From positions 10,195,699-10,259,698 of the forward strand of contig NC_080713.1 of NCBI RefSeq assembly GCF_019097595.1: a stretch of DNA of 64,000 nt. Direction: 5' to 3'. Shown one piece after another: positions 12,300 to 23,999 of the stretch. This stretch comes from Hemibagrus wyckioides (Eukaryota; Chordata; Actinopteri; Siluriformes; Bagridae). The first letter of the stretch is position 1; each line of letters opens with the position of its first letter. The position numbers and the translations under genes are program-made. The notes under the pieces are model-generated. The model did no database searches, was not told the origin of the DNA, and saw only the letters and a program-made list of their open reading frames with translations.

Positions 12300-12637
12300 T
12301 GTCACGACCGGGCCTCCAACCCAGACCTCCATGGTGGTGCATGCACAAGACCCAAATGTGGGATTAAATGAAGCACTACTTTATTAACATTAATATGAGA
12401 CATGGGGTAGACTAACTGAACACTAGAAATGACATGGCAAGGAACTAAAACAAAACCAAAACCTAGATCTAAAAAACCTTAAAACAATCTATGGCCAAAC
12501 AACAAGGACAAAACACAAGGATCCCTATTTATAGGGCTAGACATTAAGGTAAATGGGGAACAGGTGATATAACAGGTAAGAGAACAATAGGAAAGGCATG
12601 ACACAAAATACACATGAAGAAGAAGGTTTCCAAGATT
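12300..12637 (-). repeat. Long direct repeat, copy 2 (LTR-like)
   Basis: Same landmarks as copy 1, with the TATA-like 'ctataaatagggatcc' and AATAAAG on the minus strand. It also contains 'gtcatgcc' near 12595-12602, absent from copy 1. Confidence 0.75.
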
Positions 12638-14102
12638 TCTTTTGTTGTACACGTCTTCACTAGTTGCCATATGGGCCACTTGTATACAACTACTTACTCT
12701 ACCCCATATTGCTAGAGATCATGTTCATTGAATTTTCCAACTAGCACTCATCAGTTATTATTTGAGTTGTGCATCAGTTTCAGCACATGCAACATTGTAA
12801 ATGATAGTATGTGTTGTGCTAGTATAAATGTTGCTGTCCCACAGTGCTTAAACACATCAGTGTCACTAGAAGGATAAGAAAATTGCTTATTTAGAGGAAT
12901 GGGTAACAATATCTAAATATTTAAATGTATTTAAGGAGGATGCTGTGGAATCTTCTGTTATGGTGGTGTGCTGAAAAAATACATAAACAATAGTGCCCTG
13001 TTTTATGTCGTTTCGACTTACGTTGATTCCAACTTTACATCACTCATCCTTAAATATTAAATTGAAACATTAAATCCAATTTACAATGCTTTACACAACC
13101 TTTACAAAACCAAACTAAACAAAATTCTTATTATAAAATAAGAAAATACATATATTCAATATAAAAATAGTAATGATACCACCATAGGGAACATATACAG
13201 CACTTTATAGAGGCATTTCTGACTTACGGTGAAAATCTACTTATGTTGCATCTCTTGGAACCAATTAAAGACATAGGGTTGGGTATGACTGTACTAAATA
13301 TAAAATCTACTAATTATGAGTTGTACATGTAAAGCTCTTTTTCTCTTTTTATGGCAGCCTTTTTGTACCCAACCTGTACTGACAGTTTTATTATATATAT
13401 TGATGCATTCCAAGTGTCTTCCATTGTAAAGATTTTTGCCAAACCATTGGTCACTAAGGGGAAAATATCTAATTAGCATAAATATTTGGAGATGCATAGT
13501 ACAAAGCATTATACAGTGTCCACTCATTCTCTTGGAGTGGCAATTTATTTGTAAATATTTGGGGAAAAAATGACAGCTGGCAAATAATTCCAGTGGTAAA
13601 CTATGGATAGAACACTGCTGCATCCACAATTGGGTAACAGATGGAAAACAGATGTATAGTATTCTAAACTTGTTCATAAATTAATCAAGTGAAGTTAATT
13701 TTTGATTGTCTCATCTATCTAATGTATTCAGCATGATGAAACATCATTTCTCAATATGCAGACTTTATTATACGGCAGAGCAAGAGCACACAAACAAGTA
13801 CGCAATTTCAAGACAATAATCTCAAAGGACAGTATAAATCACAGTGTACATTACAGTGTAGTAAAACTATAGAATAATCATAATATAATAAACAAATAGC
13901 ATACAATAATTACAGTAAAATTTAGAAATGACATTAAGCTAAAGAATGAAGACTGTGCAAACGGTATGCTATGTTGGCCAACATAAGTAGCAACACATTA
14001 ATTCAAGTAACATTTTATGATGAATATCCTTTTTTTTGGTGTTAATTCCATTGCAAAATAAAAAAAAGAAATAAAGAAATAGATGCAATTTATGCTTTAA
14101 TC
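12638..14102. other. Mostly unassigned; possible MITE at ~12985-13290
   Basis: Around 13000-13290 the motifs 'tcgacttacgttg' and 'cttatgttgcatctcttggaacc' resemble the ends of a dispersed 'cgacttacg' DNA-element family known in vertebrates. I could not fix its borders. The minus frame at 13294-13677 (127 codons) shows no motif. Confidence 0.3.
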
Positions 14103-14215
14103 CAAGGGTGTCCAATCTTATCAAGAAAGGGCTGGTGTGGGTGTAGCTTCTCATTTCAACCAAGCAGAAGCCACACCTCTTCTACTGAAAGCCTCTGCAG
14201 ATAAGATAGGATACC
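14103..14215. repeat. Dispersed DNA-repeat fragment
   Basis: Contains 'gggtgtccaatcttatc' followed by a 'gggctggtgtgggtg' and 'agaagccacacct' series that I recognise as a common fish interspersed repeat, probably a non-autonomous DNA element. The borders are uncertain. Confidence 0.4.
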
Positions 14216-14844
14216 CCTGCCTAAACGTATTCTTCACCCAAATCCAGCTATTTAGTAAAGACCAGAAGAACCTTTAATGCAACAACACACGCTGGTATGA
14301 ATATTAAATAGTTTTTAGTATATAAATTGGCCAAGGACACCTGACAATCATACCCTTGTGTGGGCCTTTCTCAAACTGTTGTCATAAAGTTTGAACCATA
14401 CAACTGCAGAGGACAAGCATTAGCAATGACCATATTTCTTTAAAAAAAAACAAATGTTTTTCTCACTTCTCACTTTTTATTGACATCCACTATAGATGTA
14501 GTGAAGATAACAAAAGTTCTTGAGAACTCAAAGTTCCTGACCACAGTTCAGCTATACAACAACAGTTGCACCCAGTAAAGTGGTGGGGCAGATGATTGTG
14601 TTGATTGAAGACAGTTAAATTAGTATGGAAACTGAAGCTTTGGAACCATATATGTTTGTTCCAGAATATGCCGATGAGGAGGTGAGGGAACTGTAAAAAC
14701 TAATGGACTAAACATGGGATTATAGGAATAAACATAGTGTTAATGAAACAAGTTTAAAACAAAAATGTCAACTTAGAAAATCTTACAATAATCAATTGTG
14801 TATGACAAAAGAATATCAAAATCTAAATATATAACAAATGGCCT
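14216..14844. other. No gene recognised
   Basis: AT-rich with an A8-9 run and scattered stops. Nothing assignable. Confidence 0.4.
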
Positions 14845-16112
14845 CTACTACTGCTTGGAGACCTTATTGCCCTTCTTCTGGCTCCCAAAGCAGACAAACA
14901 AGGAAGAGGATTTATGCCACGAGCTCAAGAAGTGAACATAAGTTCTCAGGTCCGTTACCGGACAAAGCAAGTGCAGCCTTTCCTGTTCCATTCTCATGGG
15001 GCAGATGACCGGCCATCCTGGGCACCTTAGGGACATATCCCACCCTGGGGTGCAGGATTCTAAGCAGGTGGGGGCGACTGACCTACCCTTCTAAGGGAGA
15101 ACAGCTAAGAGCAGAGATATCTTTAGGGTCAGAAACTTCTCAGAGGCTGACTCCATGGGCACAAAGGGAGCTTTCAGCAGCCCCTCAAGGAGGCGTGGTC
15201 TATCCTCAGCCACCTGGAACCGTGCAGAAAACAAGAGACTAGAGGGTGCCTACCCAAGGAGGCCCAAAGGGCAAGTTTGCGGTTTGCAGCAATGGCGGCC
15301 ATGTACACTTTTAAAGTAGAGGGGGACAGGCCCAGAAAAATGCGAGACTGCAAGAACTCCAGCACTGTTCTGACCGGGCAGTGGACTGGTCCTGACTGGG
15401 CTGGCCACACCAGAGGCAAAAAAAGCCTTCACTTCAGACAATACAGCTTTCTAGTGGAGGGAGCCCTAGCATTCAACAGAATTTCCACTACCTCTGATGA
15501 GAGGCCTCCCTCAAGGAACTGGTTCCCCTCAGGGGCCAGACCCTGAGCTTCCACATCTCTGATGGGGGTGTAAGATTGCCACCTGCGACTGAGAGATGAG
15601 ATCGTTCTTAATAGGACTCTCCCAAGGAGCACCGTCTAGGAGGGAGATAAGGCCTACAAACCAAACTCAAGCGGAAGGGTCACTAGAAGATGGTGGACTC
15701 GATTGTGGCACACTCTGGCTAGGACTAGGGAAAGGCATACAGGCGTAGCCACGGCCATGTCTGTACCAGAGCATCCAGGCCCAGACCTTTGTACACGGCC
15801 GAAAATCTGGCAGATGCTCTCCACCACCTGTGGATGGAGACACCACTCCCCAGGCCTCAGCACCTGCCTCGAGAGGAAGTCTGCATCCCTATTTATGTGC
15901 CCATGGATGAAAATCACTTTCAGCTAAAGAAACCTGGTCTCTGCCCAGAGCAGAATTTGCTGCGCTAACCTGAACAGAGGGTGCAAACACAAACCGCCTT
16001 GATGATTGATATAAGAAACTACTGTAGTACTGTCTGTGCACACCAACATATGGTAGCCCCTGAGGTGTGGCAGAAAGTGTTTCAATGCTAGAAACATGGC
16101 CCTCATCATAAA
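14845..16112 (-). mobile_element. DIRS-type retrotransposon fragment
   Basis: The minus strand encodes, in order, the RNase H and tyrosine-recombinase parts of a DIRS1-like element. These elements integrate with a recombinase rather than a DDE integrase. A related + strand fragment with the RT part lies at 52925-53545, and DIRS-type inverted repeats lie at 17413-18318. The RT half and the recombinase C-terminus are absent here. Confidence 0.75.
14848..16109 (-). pseudogene. DIRS RNase H / tyrosine recombinase remnant
   Basis: The minus strand starts with ALKHFLPHLRGYHMLVCTDS, then TVVSYINHQGG (RNase H, 15924-16109) and GHINRDADFLSRQ..LRPGEWCLHP (15800-15915). A linker follows, then VEILLNARAPSTRKLY (15430-15480) and VRTVLEFLQSR..LSPSTLKVYMAAIAA (15290-15380), which form the recombinase N-terminal arm-binding region. 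LHLLCPVTDLRTYV and SLFVCFGSQKKG (14850-14990) come next. The catalytic C-terminal HxxR..Y part is not present. Frames change at least three times, so it is inactive. Confidence 0.75.
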
Positions 16113-16371
16113 GAATAACCTTTACATTGCTGTATGTGCATTTGCTAGCTTAGCTCGTACCACTTGTCACCATGTGGTATAACCCCTTAAATAAAACTCC
16201 ATTCTCTTTCAATTATTTTCTCTCAACATGTTCACATGAATGTTACACATTGTGGAATCAATGTGTTATGCTCAACTGTGGCTAAATAAGCAGTTTACGA
16301 ATCTTGGAACTTAAGCAAATGCAATGAAAGTCTGTTTAATCAACTAATTTTTGTTAGAAAAAAGTCACCAC
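16113..16371. other. No gene recognised
   Basis: Spacer between the DIRS and LINE fragments. Nothing assignable. Confidence 0.4.
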
Positions 16372-17402
16372 ATTTCTGGCATTTGGCAGATGCTCTTATC
16401 CAGAGCAACATACAAAAGTGCTTAAAGTCTCTAGCAATTAATACATTAACACTGGTTCAGTAGGATACAGACTTAGGATACCATTAGCCTAAATTGTTTT
16501 TTTTTTTTTTTACAGGGAAAGATAAGAGCTAGTTTAAGTTCAGGAAAAGGTAGCTCTTAAGATAGACAGAGAAGACAGAGAAGAGTCTAGATGAATACCC
16601 ACCTTTTACCCCGAGAGATGGAGGGACCAGTTGGGCAGTGCTAGTGGATCAGAGGGAACGAGGTGCAGTGCGAGGATTAATAAGATCTTTGAGGTAAGAA
16701 GGTGCTGGTCCATTCTTGGCTTTGTGGGCAAGCATCAGTGCTTTGAAGTGGAGGGAACACAGTAGTGGGGTGGTGTGGAAGAACTTAGGCAGGTTGAAAA
16801 CAAGCCGTGCAGCTGCATTTTGGATCATTTGCAGTGGACGAATTGCATTCAGCGGAAGACCTGCCAGTAAAGAGTTTCAGTAGTCCAGTCTCGAAATAAC
16901 CAGAGACTGAACAAGCACTTAAGTAGCCTGTGTGGATAGGAATGGTCAAATCCTTCTAATGTTGTACAGAAGAAACTGAAATGAATGTGTCACATTAGCA
17001 ACATGGTAGGAAAAGGACAGTTGATTGTCCATGGTTACCCCAAGGTTGCGAGCAATGGCTGAAGGGGAGATCATCAAGTTGTTCAGAGATAATGCAAGAT
17101 CCTGGGCTGGGGATGAATCACCTGGGATGACCAGCAGATCAGTTTTGCTGGGATTTCAGCTGATGAGCTGTCATCCAAGATGAAATGTCTGCCAGACATG
17201 CTGAGATCCACGCAGAAGCCATGGTACCTGAGGGAGGGAAAGAGAAGATAAGTTGGGTGTCATCAGCATAGCAGTGGTATGAAAAGCCATGTGAGGATAT
17301 AACTTTGCCAAGAGAGTGGATGTAGAGGGAGAAAAGGAGTGGACCAAGTACTGAGCCTTGTGGGAAACCAGTAGAGAGTCTGTGTGGAGCAGATGTCAAC
17401 AT
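16372..17402 (-). mobile_element. LINE C-terminal half and 3' tail (L2/CR1/Rex1-type)
   Basis: The minus strand runs from the reverse transcriptase catalytic block (17402) through the thumb/C-terminal domain to a 3' tail, 'ggcatttggcagatgctc' in + orientation, at 16378. The tail shows that the repeats at 5240 and 19318 share this LINE's end. The copy is 5'-truncated. A T-run sits at 16499-16512. Confidence 0.75.
16590..17402 (-). pseudogene. LINE reverse transcriptase, C-terminal part
   Basis: An open stretch (17139-17402) carries [20 protein letters not shown] and [16 protein letters not shown], i.e. the conserved RT loop and the YADD catalytic pair, then CLADISSWM. Downstream on the minus strand, in shifting frames, are IARNLGVTMDNQLSFSYHV, NSLLAGLPLNAIRPLQMIQN and AAARLVFNLPKF, the usual C-terminal region of this fish LINE type. 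The endonuclease and RT fingers are missing. Several stops and a deletion near 16745 make it a dead 5'-truncated copy. Assignment to L2 versus CR1/Rex1 is uncertain. Confidence 0.75.
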
Positions 17403-17412
17403 CTTAACTCAT

Positions 17413-17640
17413 GAAGTCCCTTTGAAGGGAACAAGACGCTGCATCTTGGCTGATGCTATGGGAACGCTTCTATATGGAAGTTGTGTCTGAAGCTCTGGGT
17501 GAAATCATGCTCATTTATTGGCTGGGGTAGGTCTTGGGACAAAGTGGAGCGCACAGGCAAGATCATGAATGGGCATCTATGTCACATTACTTCAGCTTCT
17601 ACTTGTCTGAAGGAAGCAAGAGTGGCATGGGTGTGGTTAG
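17413..17640 (+). repeat. Inverted repeat arm A (DIRS-type)
   Basis: Starts near 'gaagtccctttgaaggg' and includes 'gctgatgctatgggaacgc' and 'ggaagttgtgtctgaagc'. The reverse complement of 18075-18318 repeats these blocks in the same order. The 'gctatgggaacg' signature is typical of fish DIRS ends. Confidence 0.65.
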
Positions 17641-18074
17641 CGATGCAGTGTCTCATTCCCTTCTCAGGGAACTGGGTTACATATGTAACCTGGTGTAATT
17701 CCTTTTCGAGGGAATTCAAGGCTGTGTTATGACTGCCACTATGCGAATGCCAATACCAATGCCATCACACGCTGGGAGATGTCTGTCCCAGAGGCGGTGA
17801 AAAGGCACAAATTCCAAACGCGAAATAAGCTTAGCGACAGCACTCAAAACTTAACTGCCACTGATTGCTTTCTTTCAGGAAGTACTTCAGTGGAATACCA
17901 CTCATCATTGCCCACATCAAGCTTCTTAGAATCCAATGAAGACTCACAAAAAAAAAAAAAAATCACAAAGTGAGCTCCCAGAGCATGGATGCATGCATTT
18001 TATGAACTTGCTCGCCACCATCCTAATCTTATATATACAGTATATATCTTCTTTTCCCCTAGTCTAGTCAGACA
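17641..18074. other. Spacer between inverted arms with short palindrome
   Basis: Contains the perfect palindrome GGTTACATATGTAACC (17673-17688) flanked by 'cccttctcaggg' and 'ccttttcgaggg' stem-like words, and an A15-type run near 17948-17962. No coding motif was found. Confidence 0.5.
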
Positions 18075-18318
18075 GGACAAACAATTGGCACAAACATACA
18101 CAGAGCCCTTCCTGAAGACAAAGAAGCAGGAGTAATGTGACATACATGCCCCTTTATGGTCTTGCTGGCAGGTTCCACTTCATCACATGTCCTACCCAAG
18201 CCGATAAATTGGTGTGATTTCATACAGAGCTTCAGACACAACTTCCACATAGAAGCATTCCCATAGCATCAGCCATTAAACAGCATGAAGTTCCGTCAAA
18301 AGGGAACTTGGTTTTTCT
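18075..18318 (-). repeat. Inverted repeat arm B (DIRS-type)
   Basis: Reverse complement of arm A over about 230-240 bp, with scattered substitutions. Together the arms could fold into a long hairpin with a ~430-bp loop. Confidence 0.65.
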
Positions 18319-19317
18319 CTTAACATTAGCATTTTCACCATGTACATTCCCTACACATGCTCAAGTCAAGACTGCTGCTCTTCTTCACCCACTCTTCCAA
18401 TGAGGCAACACATTAAGGGCCGAGCTGTTACCCTTTAACAATAATCTTAATCAATAATTTTTATTTATATATTCATTTTTTCCATTTTTAAAACATGAGT
18501 TTTAGTAACCTTTAGTTACCTTTAAAACATTGCCAAAAACCTCTAGTTTTAGTAACGAGTTCAGCTAATTATTTTTTTTTTCAATATACACAATGCACAG
18601 TAACATTAACCATATTTTCTGCCATTTTAATCTGTACAACTATCTACATTGGTCAGAATAAAATCTGAAAGGGTGCCAGAAATCCTGAAATATTTTCTGA
18701 ATATGGACATTATGACATGCTATCGACCATAAATGTTAAACAGGCTTTAAAATGGCATAAAGAGTAGCTTTCTTCCAGGTACATATCATGCTAATTAATC
18801 AAATATGTGTGCAAATTGTCTAAAGAGAGAGAAAGAGGAAAAAAGAGGAGCATGGTGAGTAAGAGGAAATATCAGCTCTGTTTATCCTGCCTCCTGTCTC
18901 TTTTTTGGACAGCAGTAATTTATCCAGCTTTGACAGTTCTCTCTGTGGACACAAAGAGAATAAACAATAAGATGCTGTTCAAAAACCATAGATATGACAG
19001 TGGGAGAGATCCTGCTGGGATGTGTCTTGTCCTTCAATTATTCCCTAATTTAAGTCCAAAACAGAGTATTCTTATTGACTAAAACAGCAAAGATGCATAC
19101 TGAGTCAATATCTCATGTTAACTGTGAAGAGCAACATATTTCAATAGATTTTAATTTCATCCAAGGAGCCTAATGTGTAAAATGCATCTTAATCACTGTG
19201 AGAAAAGCATCTATCTTTCAACACTATGGGTACAACATGATTTCAATGACATATTAATTGTAAAATTACCTTTCTAGAACAAATGGAAAACTGCATCTCA
19301 ATAGTTAACTTTCAGTT
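18319..19317. other. No gene recognised
   Basis: AT-rich. The frame at 18807-19082 (91 codons) has a hydrophobic stretch but no family resemblance I can name. Confidence 0.4.
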
Positions 19318-19425
19318 TACATTTAGATTTACATTTATACCATTTGGCAGATGCCCTTATACAGAGCTATTTACTGAAGTGCTATCTAGTCTATATCAGT
19401 TAATACATTCTGATGGCTGATTCAC
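19318..19425 (-). repeat. LINE 3' tail fragment
   Basis: The + strand reads (ttacattta)-type tail, then 'ccatttggcagatgcccttat' and '..gtgctatctagtctatatcagttaatacatt'. It parallels 16378-16470, so it is a 5'-truncated insertion of the same LINE end. Confidence 0.55.
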
Positions 19426-22400
19426 TGAGGAACGGACATCAGTCAAAAAATCTGTTGAGGGAGGTAATAAAGCACATAGACAACACATGTTTGTTTATTT
19501 GTTTGATTTATACCTTCATTGGAAATTGAGAAAACCCAAAGTGACAGAACCCACTAACTTTAAAGAATAAATACCTTTTTCAATGGCAAATAATACATAT
19601 CTGTTTTAGGGTTGCAATTTAACAAAAATTAAAAATCTTTAAGATATTATGTTATATTATTTATGCAAACAGCAATGGTGTCTGTGTGACTCCAAATAGT
19701 AAAACAAATAGTAAAAAGTAAAACAAGTAAAGACAATCTCAAAAAACCTAAGGATTTAATGAGTAAAGGCTTTTGCTGAATATTTATCAAGTAGATTGGC
19801 ACTAAGCCAGGCTCATAATTATAACCTCAACATTCTGTTTTATTTCTAGTAACTTCTAACACACTCCTTCTGCTGGAGTGCTCAGCTCTGTAATTTCTCA
19901 GCCCTTTTGTCAGGTTGCCAATAAGTGCCGTGTTCACAATGTTACCCTCAGTATGCCGTCACCTGCGTGAAGCTTTAGACAGACAGGTTGGTGTTTTTGT
20001 TTTGCACTTGTCTGCTTGTTTTCATTTTATTTCACACTGTAGGCTTCAAGGCATGTGGTACCATTTGTGTTTCATGTACAGTAGGTGTTCATTACTGTGT
20101 TTCTTCCTGAGATGCTATTTTACAATTTTCTTTAATCCATTAAAACTTTGTAACCAAGCTCACAGCAAGGCAAAACCACCTAATGGGTGCTAATTGTCAT
20201 TTTCTCATTCTAATCCATGGAGTGCATATAATGGGATTGCTTATTTATTCAACCAGTTAAATACCATATTTCCAGGAATATTACACACCTTCTAGCCAGT
20301 ACTGAAATATGTTGTAAAGTGACATGTCAGCATCTTTAAATTTGCCTAATAATTGAATTAATAAAAGTCAAGAGAATGGAGTGAAATCTTAATATGTTTT
20401 GTACTAGTATTATTAAATGCTAGATTTGAACCTCATTTGATCGTTAGCTGACTGACCCAGTTGAATTGTGGCAAGTATAAAGAAGGGACACATTTTCCTA
20501 AGAAATATACTTAATATGATCGCTTCTTTGTAACATCATGATATGACAAAGTGGCAATTAACCACAGATTTTGGAAGTCACAAAAAAGGTTAGGGTTAGA
20601 GTTGTGCACAAGAGTTGTTTCTCTTCTGAGGGAAATAAACATGCTTACAAAGAATTGGAGCTTGTGTCCTCATTGGTATGAGAATATATTTCTGTCTGTG
20701 GTATCAGTGCTGCAGACTCAACCTGCTTTTTCCTTAATCTCATGTACTGTTGATTTGAGTGGGTACCTTGATATTGATTTGAAATGCTTGGTACTAAATT
20801 AGTAGCTTTGGAGAGAACAGTGGTCAAAAACAATGATAGCACAAACACACAAAGCGCAGACTCACTGTTGTTTAAAAGACTCAGATGAAGATCATTGTCC
20901 TTCTGGTTGTCTGTGAGGGGTATGTTTATTGGACACAACAGAGAATGGGTGGAAAGAGGAAAGTGTAGAATGGAGGTAAATGTAGCTGGAGGAAGGAATT
21001 GGACAGGAGAAATGGGAGTGCTGATTATAACCATGGGATCTGTTGTTCTGTTTTTTTTTTAGAAAAAGTACTTTCTTGGGACAGATAATGATAATGTTTT
21101 GATAATGGAAAGAAAAATTTGGCTTGACAATAAGCGGCCATTTAATAAAAAGATTCTGTTTAAGTATACCATTTTGGAACATTTTCCTGATTTCTTCTCA
21201 GTTTAAAAAAAGTGAATTATCCTTTATTTAGCACTTTCTTCCATATTGGCAAAACAAAAAACCTACTCATAACTGATGAACTAATGTTGGTGTATATTGA
21301 AATAGTGTAGAATATCTACACCAATCCCAGGTGATCATGAACACAAAGCATATCACATAGGGAAACTGCTTTGTTTAAATGTTTTAAACTGTCTGGGTGA
21401 TCCTTTCACAAACCAATACACCCCGATCCTTAAAATAGCAGGTGGCAATAAAATTTTTTTATTCATCTAGATTTATTTATCTAGATAAGTAACTGGTAGG
21501 TTGCACAGCATTAAAAGAAGATGTTATTGCAAACCAACGTGCATGCCAGCTGAGCCATTGAAGCATGTCCTCCTTTAAAACAGTGGCCTCGCTTTTGTTT
21601 TAAACTTTTTCTTCTTCTTCTTTTTGACTTGACAACTTAATCTGTATATAAATTTTCTCATTGCAAATCAACTCATCATCAATTAATTAACTTGAAGCTG
21701 ATTAGTTGATGTCGACATCAGTAAATCTCCAGTAAATTTACAAAAACTCTGGAGCATTCACAAGATACAAACATTTTTCCTAATTTTCATGTAAAGCAAA
21801 CTTCTCCTCTAAAACCCATGGATAAATAAGAACCAGTGTGTGATCATTATGTGATATTGCTATTTTTATTGTTAAATTTACATTGGTAAATAGACAATAT
21901 ATGGTGCTGTAATTGGTAAATCCAAATCCTCTAACAGTCTCAATAAACTGTATTAATAAATATCTGATTAAACAAACACCTATAATACCACAAAACTAAT
22001 TCAAGCCACCTAACCATGTTTCTACCTCTTTATAATCATCAATACATCTAATCATCTAACCATTCTCTAGCAGATATTTATTTTTAGATTTTAAACTTAT
22101 CTATGATGGTTTAAGGTAGATGAGCCAGACAGCTTATAAAAAGTCAATAGTCCCCCAAGCCACATATTGATGCTATTAAAGTGAATGAAAAGGCACCTTA
22201 AGCTTGCTGGGCACAGACCTGGGATTATGCTTATTGATTTAAATTTCCAAAAGATCAGACTCAAAGGTGGCAATGCAATAAAATCTAACTGCAATATATC
22301 TTTCCCTGCTATTTATTATTGAAACAGTGTATTTACAGTATGAGTGCTATCTAAACAATCAGTGTATTTTCCTTTCACACAATTCACTTATATTTTCAAC

Positions 22401-23183
22401 ACCATATAATACCATATCTTAGTGAGAATTGCTAGAATATAGATGGCAAAACAGCAACTCAAACATCCTCTGCACTGACTGTATAGTGATACCCATGTCA
22501 CAACAACTAGGTTGCAAGGTTGGCAGACTAGAAGCTTGCTTCACAGTCAAATCTGGCCCAACAGTGGTCCTATAATACACATTGTAATGTAATGTACAAT
22601 GCACTTGTCCTAACATACCTAAATCATTTAATCAGTTTAATCATTCCTGAGTTGAAATGATTGTATTAGAGCACGGAATACACTGAAATGTTAGACAATG
22701 GGAGTAAGCATGCTGTGTTTTTGGCACAGACATGATGATTTAAAGTTCTCATTGGTAATATTTGGTGCTACACCACTCCAGGCAGTTTGTATCACCTCTC
22801 TACGGGCTCCATCCAACACTTTCTCCAAATTTCACAATGCTTTCCTTGCCCCCATTCAGAGGACTGAGTAGGGAGAATGACCAGAATATGACTTGAACAA
22901 AATCGCATACTATCAAGGCCGTGATCATAAATTTTCTTAAGAGAGATAATAATAGAAGGAGCCTATGAGCAAAGAAAAGATCAGTGCATAGGGGACCAAG
23001 CCAGGCTAGTGATGTATGCAACTGTGTTTTCATGAATCATGTTTAAACCTGAAATAAGATTAAATAAATAAAGTGAAACACATTAAATAAAACCCGAACT
23101 ATGGGATTTAACCATCTTGTTACTAAAGTAATGTGGGACTTTTGCTAACTTTTCTACATTTTTCATTAAGGACACACAAGATC
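19426..23183. other. Long unassigned AT-rich stretch
   Basis: Nearly 3.8 kb with no recognised repeat or gene. Overlapping minus frames at 20645-21182 (up to 129 codons) and small frames at 19915-20193, 22097-22294 and 22800-23033 carry no motif I know and lack supporting splice or frame continuity. This is the longest region that looks unique. Confidence 0.45.
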
Positions 23184-23190
23184 ATTTTAG

Positions 23191-23479
23191 TACTGTGGCC
23201 AAGAAGGGCAAAACAAAATAACAAATCTGAAAAGAAAATAACAAATCCAAAAAAACCCAATAACAAATCAGAAAACAAAATAACAAATCAGAAAACAAAT
23301 AACAAATCCAAAAACACAATAACAAATCAGAAAACGAAATAACAAATCAGAAAACACAACTACAATTCAGAAAACACAACAACTATTCAGACAAAACAGA
23401 AAAGGTAGGTATATTTTGCAAATTAAATTTTTACCACTGATTGGGCAAGACATATGTCACTCAAGATGTACGGGAAGTA
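23191..23479 (+). repeat. Left terminal inverted repeat
   Basis: About 289 bp. It has a unique outer end, then about nine imperfect ~20-bp tandem units of the form AACAAATCAGAAAACA (23212-23400). An inner unique part contains 'gggcaagacat' and ends 'acgggaagta'. All parts recur in inverted order at 39044-39255. A splice-donor-like GAAAAG|GTAGGTAT lies at 23399-23412. Confidence 0.85.
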
Positions 23480-23999
23480 CAGCAAGCCATGGCAGTAGAA
23501 AGTGAATTCGTGTCTATATGAATGTATCAAAATGTATTGTCCATACTGTGGATTAAAATTTGTCGTTCTGCCAAATTTCTGCATGTGTAAAAAATCTTGA
23601 GGTTTTAAAAGAGACATAGCAGAAAACAACTACTCTGGCATTAACGGATTTTAAAGGTATTATACTAGGCTAAATATGCATATAACTGGAAATAGATTAA
23701 ATATAGGGTTAGTTTGTGTGTGAACAACGTTGATTATCTGTCCTGTACATAGGCAGAGGCATGGACTGTGCCTGCACCCACTTTAAACTAGTTTTTGTAA
23801 TACCGAAAACTGAAATCTATGGAAAGAACAAACTTTTCATTGGGCAAAAATGGAGGAAGCAAACAAGAGCAGAAGAAAGTACAGGTACAGTATAAATTTC
23901 AGGTGTGTGATCAGCAATGCTTTGTGAATGGTACATTTTCTAAGTTGATATTATTGGGACTTTTTTCTTACAGATTAATATTGGTATAATGACTATACA

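Larger units (their letters stand above)
11441..12637 (-). mobile_element. Small non-autonomous LTR-flanked element (candidate)
   Basis: Two LTR-like direct repeats of ~325-338 bp bracket ~535 bp of unusually GC-rich DNA with no recognisable gag or pol. The size suggests a TRIM/LARD-like derivative of a Gypsy or retroviral-type element, or an internally deleted copy. The inner sequence contains two diverged repeats of a ~100-bp 'ccatcatggagcagc..ccc' motif (11960-12110). A tRNA primer site and TSD are not evident, so a tandem duplication is an alternative. Confidence 0.5.

Noticed and set aside
20645..21182. Overlapping minus-strand frames up to 129 codons
   Set aside because: No motif, low-complexity Ser/Thr/Pro composition, overlapping frames, no splice or repeat context.
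23212..23400. CRISPR-like array of ~20-bp repeats
   Set aside because: Units are degenerate and contiguous without spacers, lie in fish DNA, and recur inverted at 39128-39240. They are TIR subrepeats.
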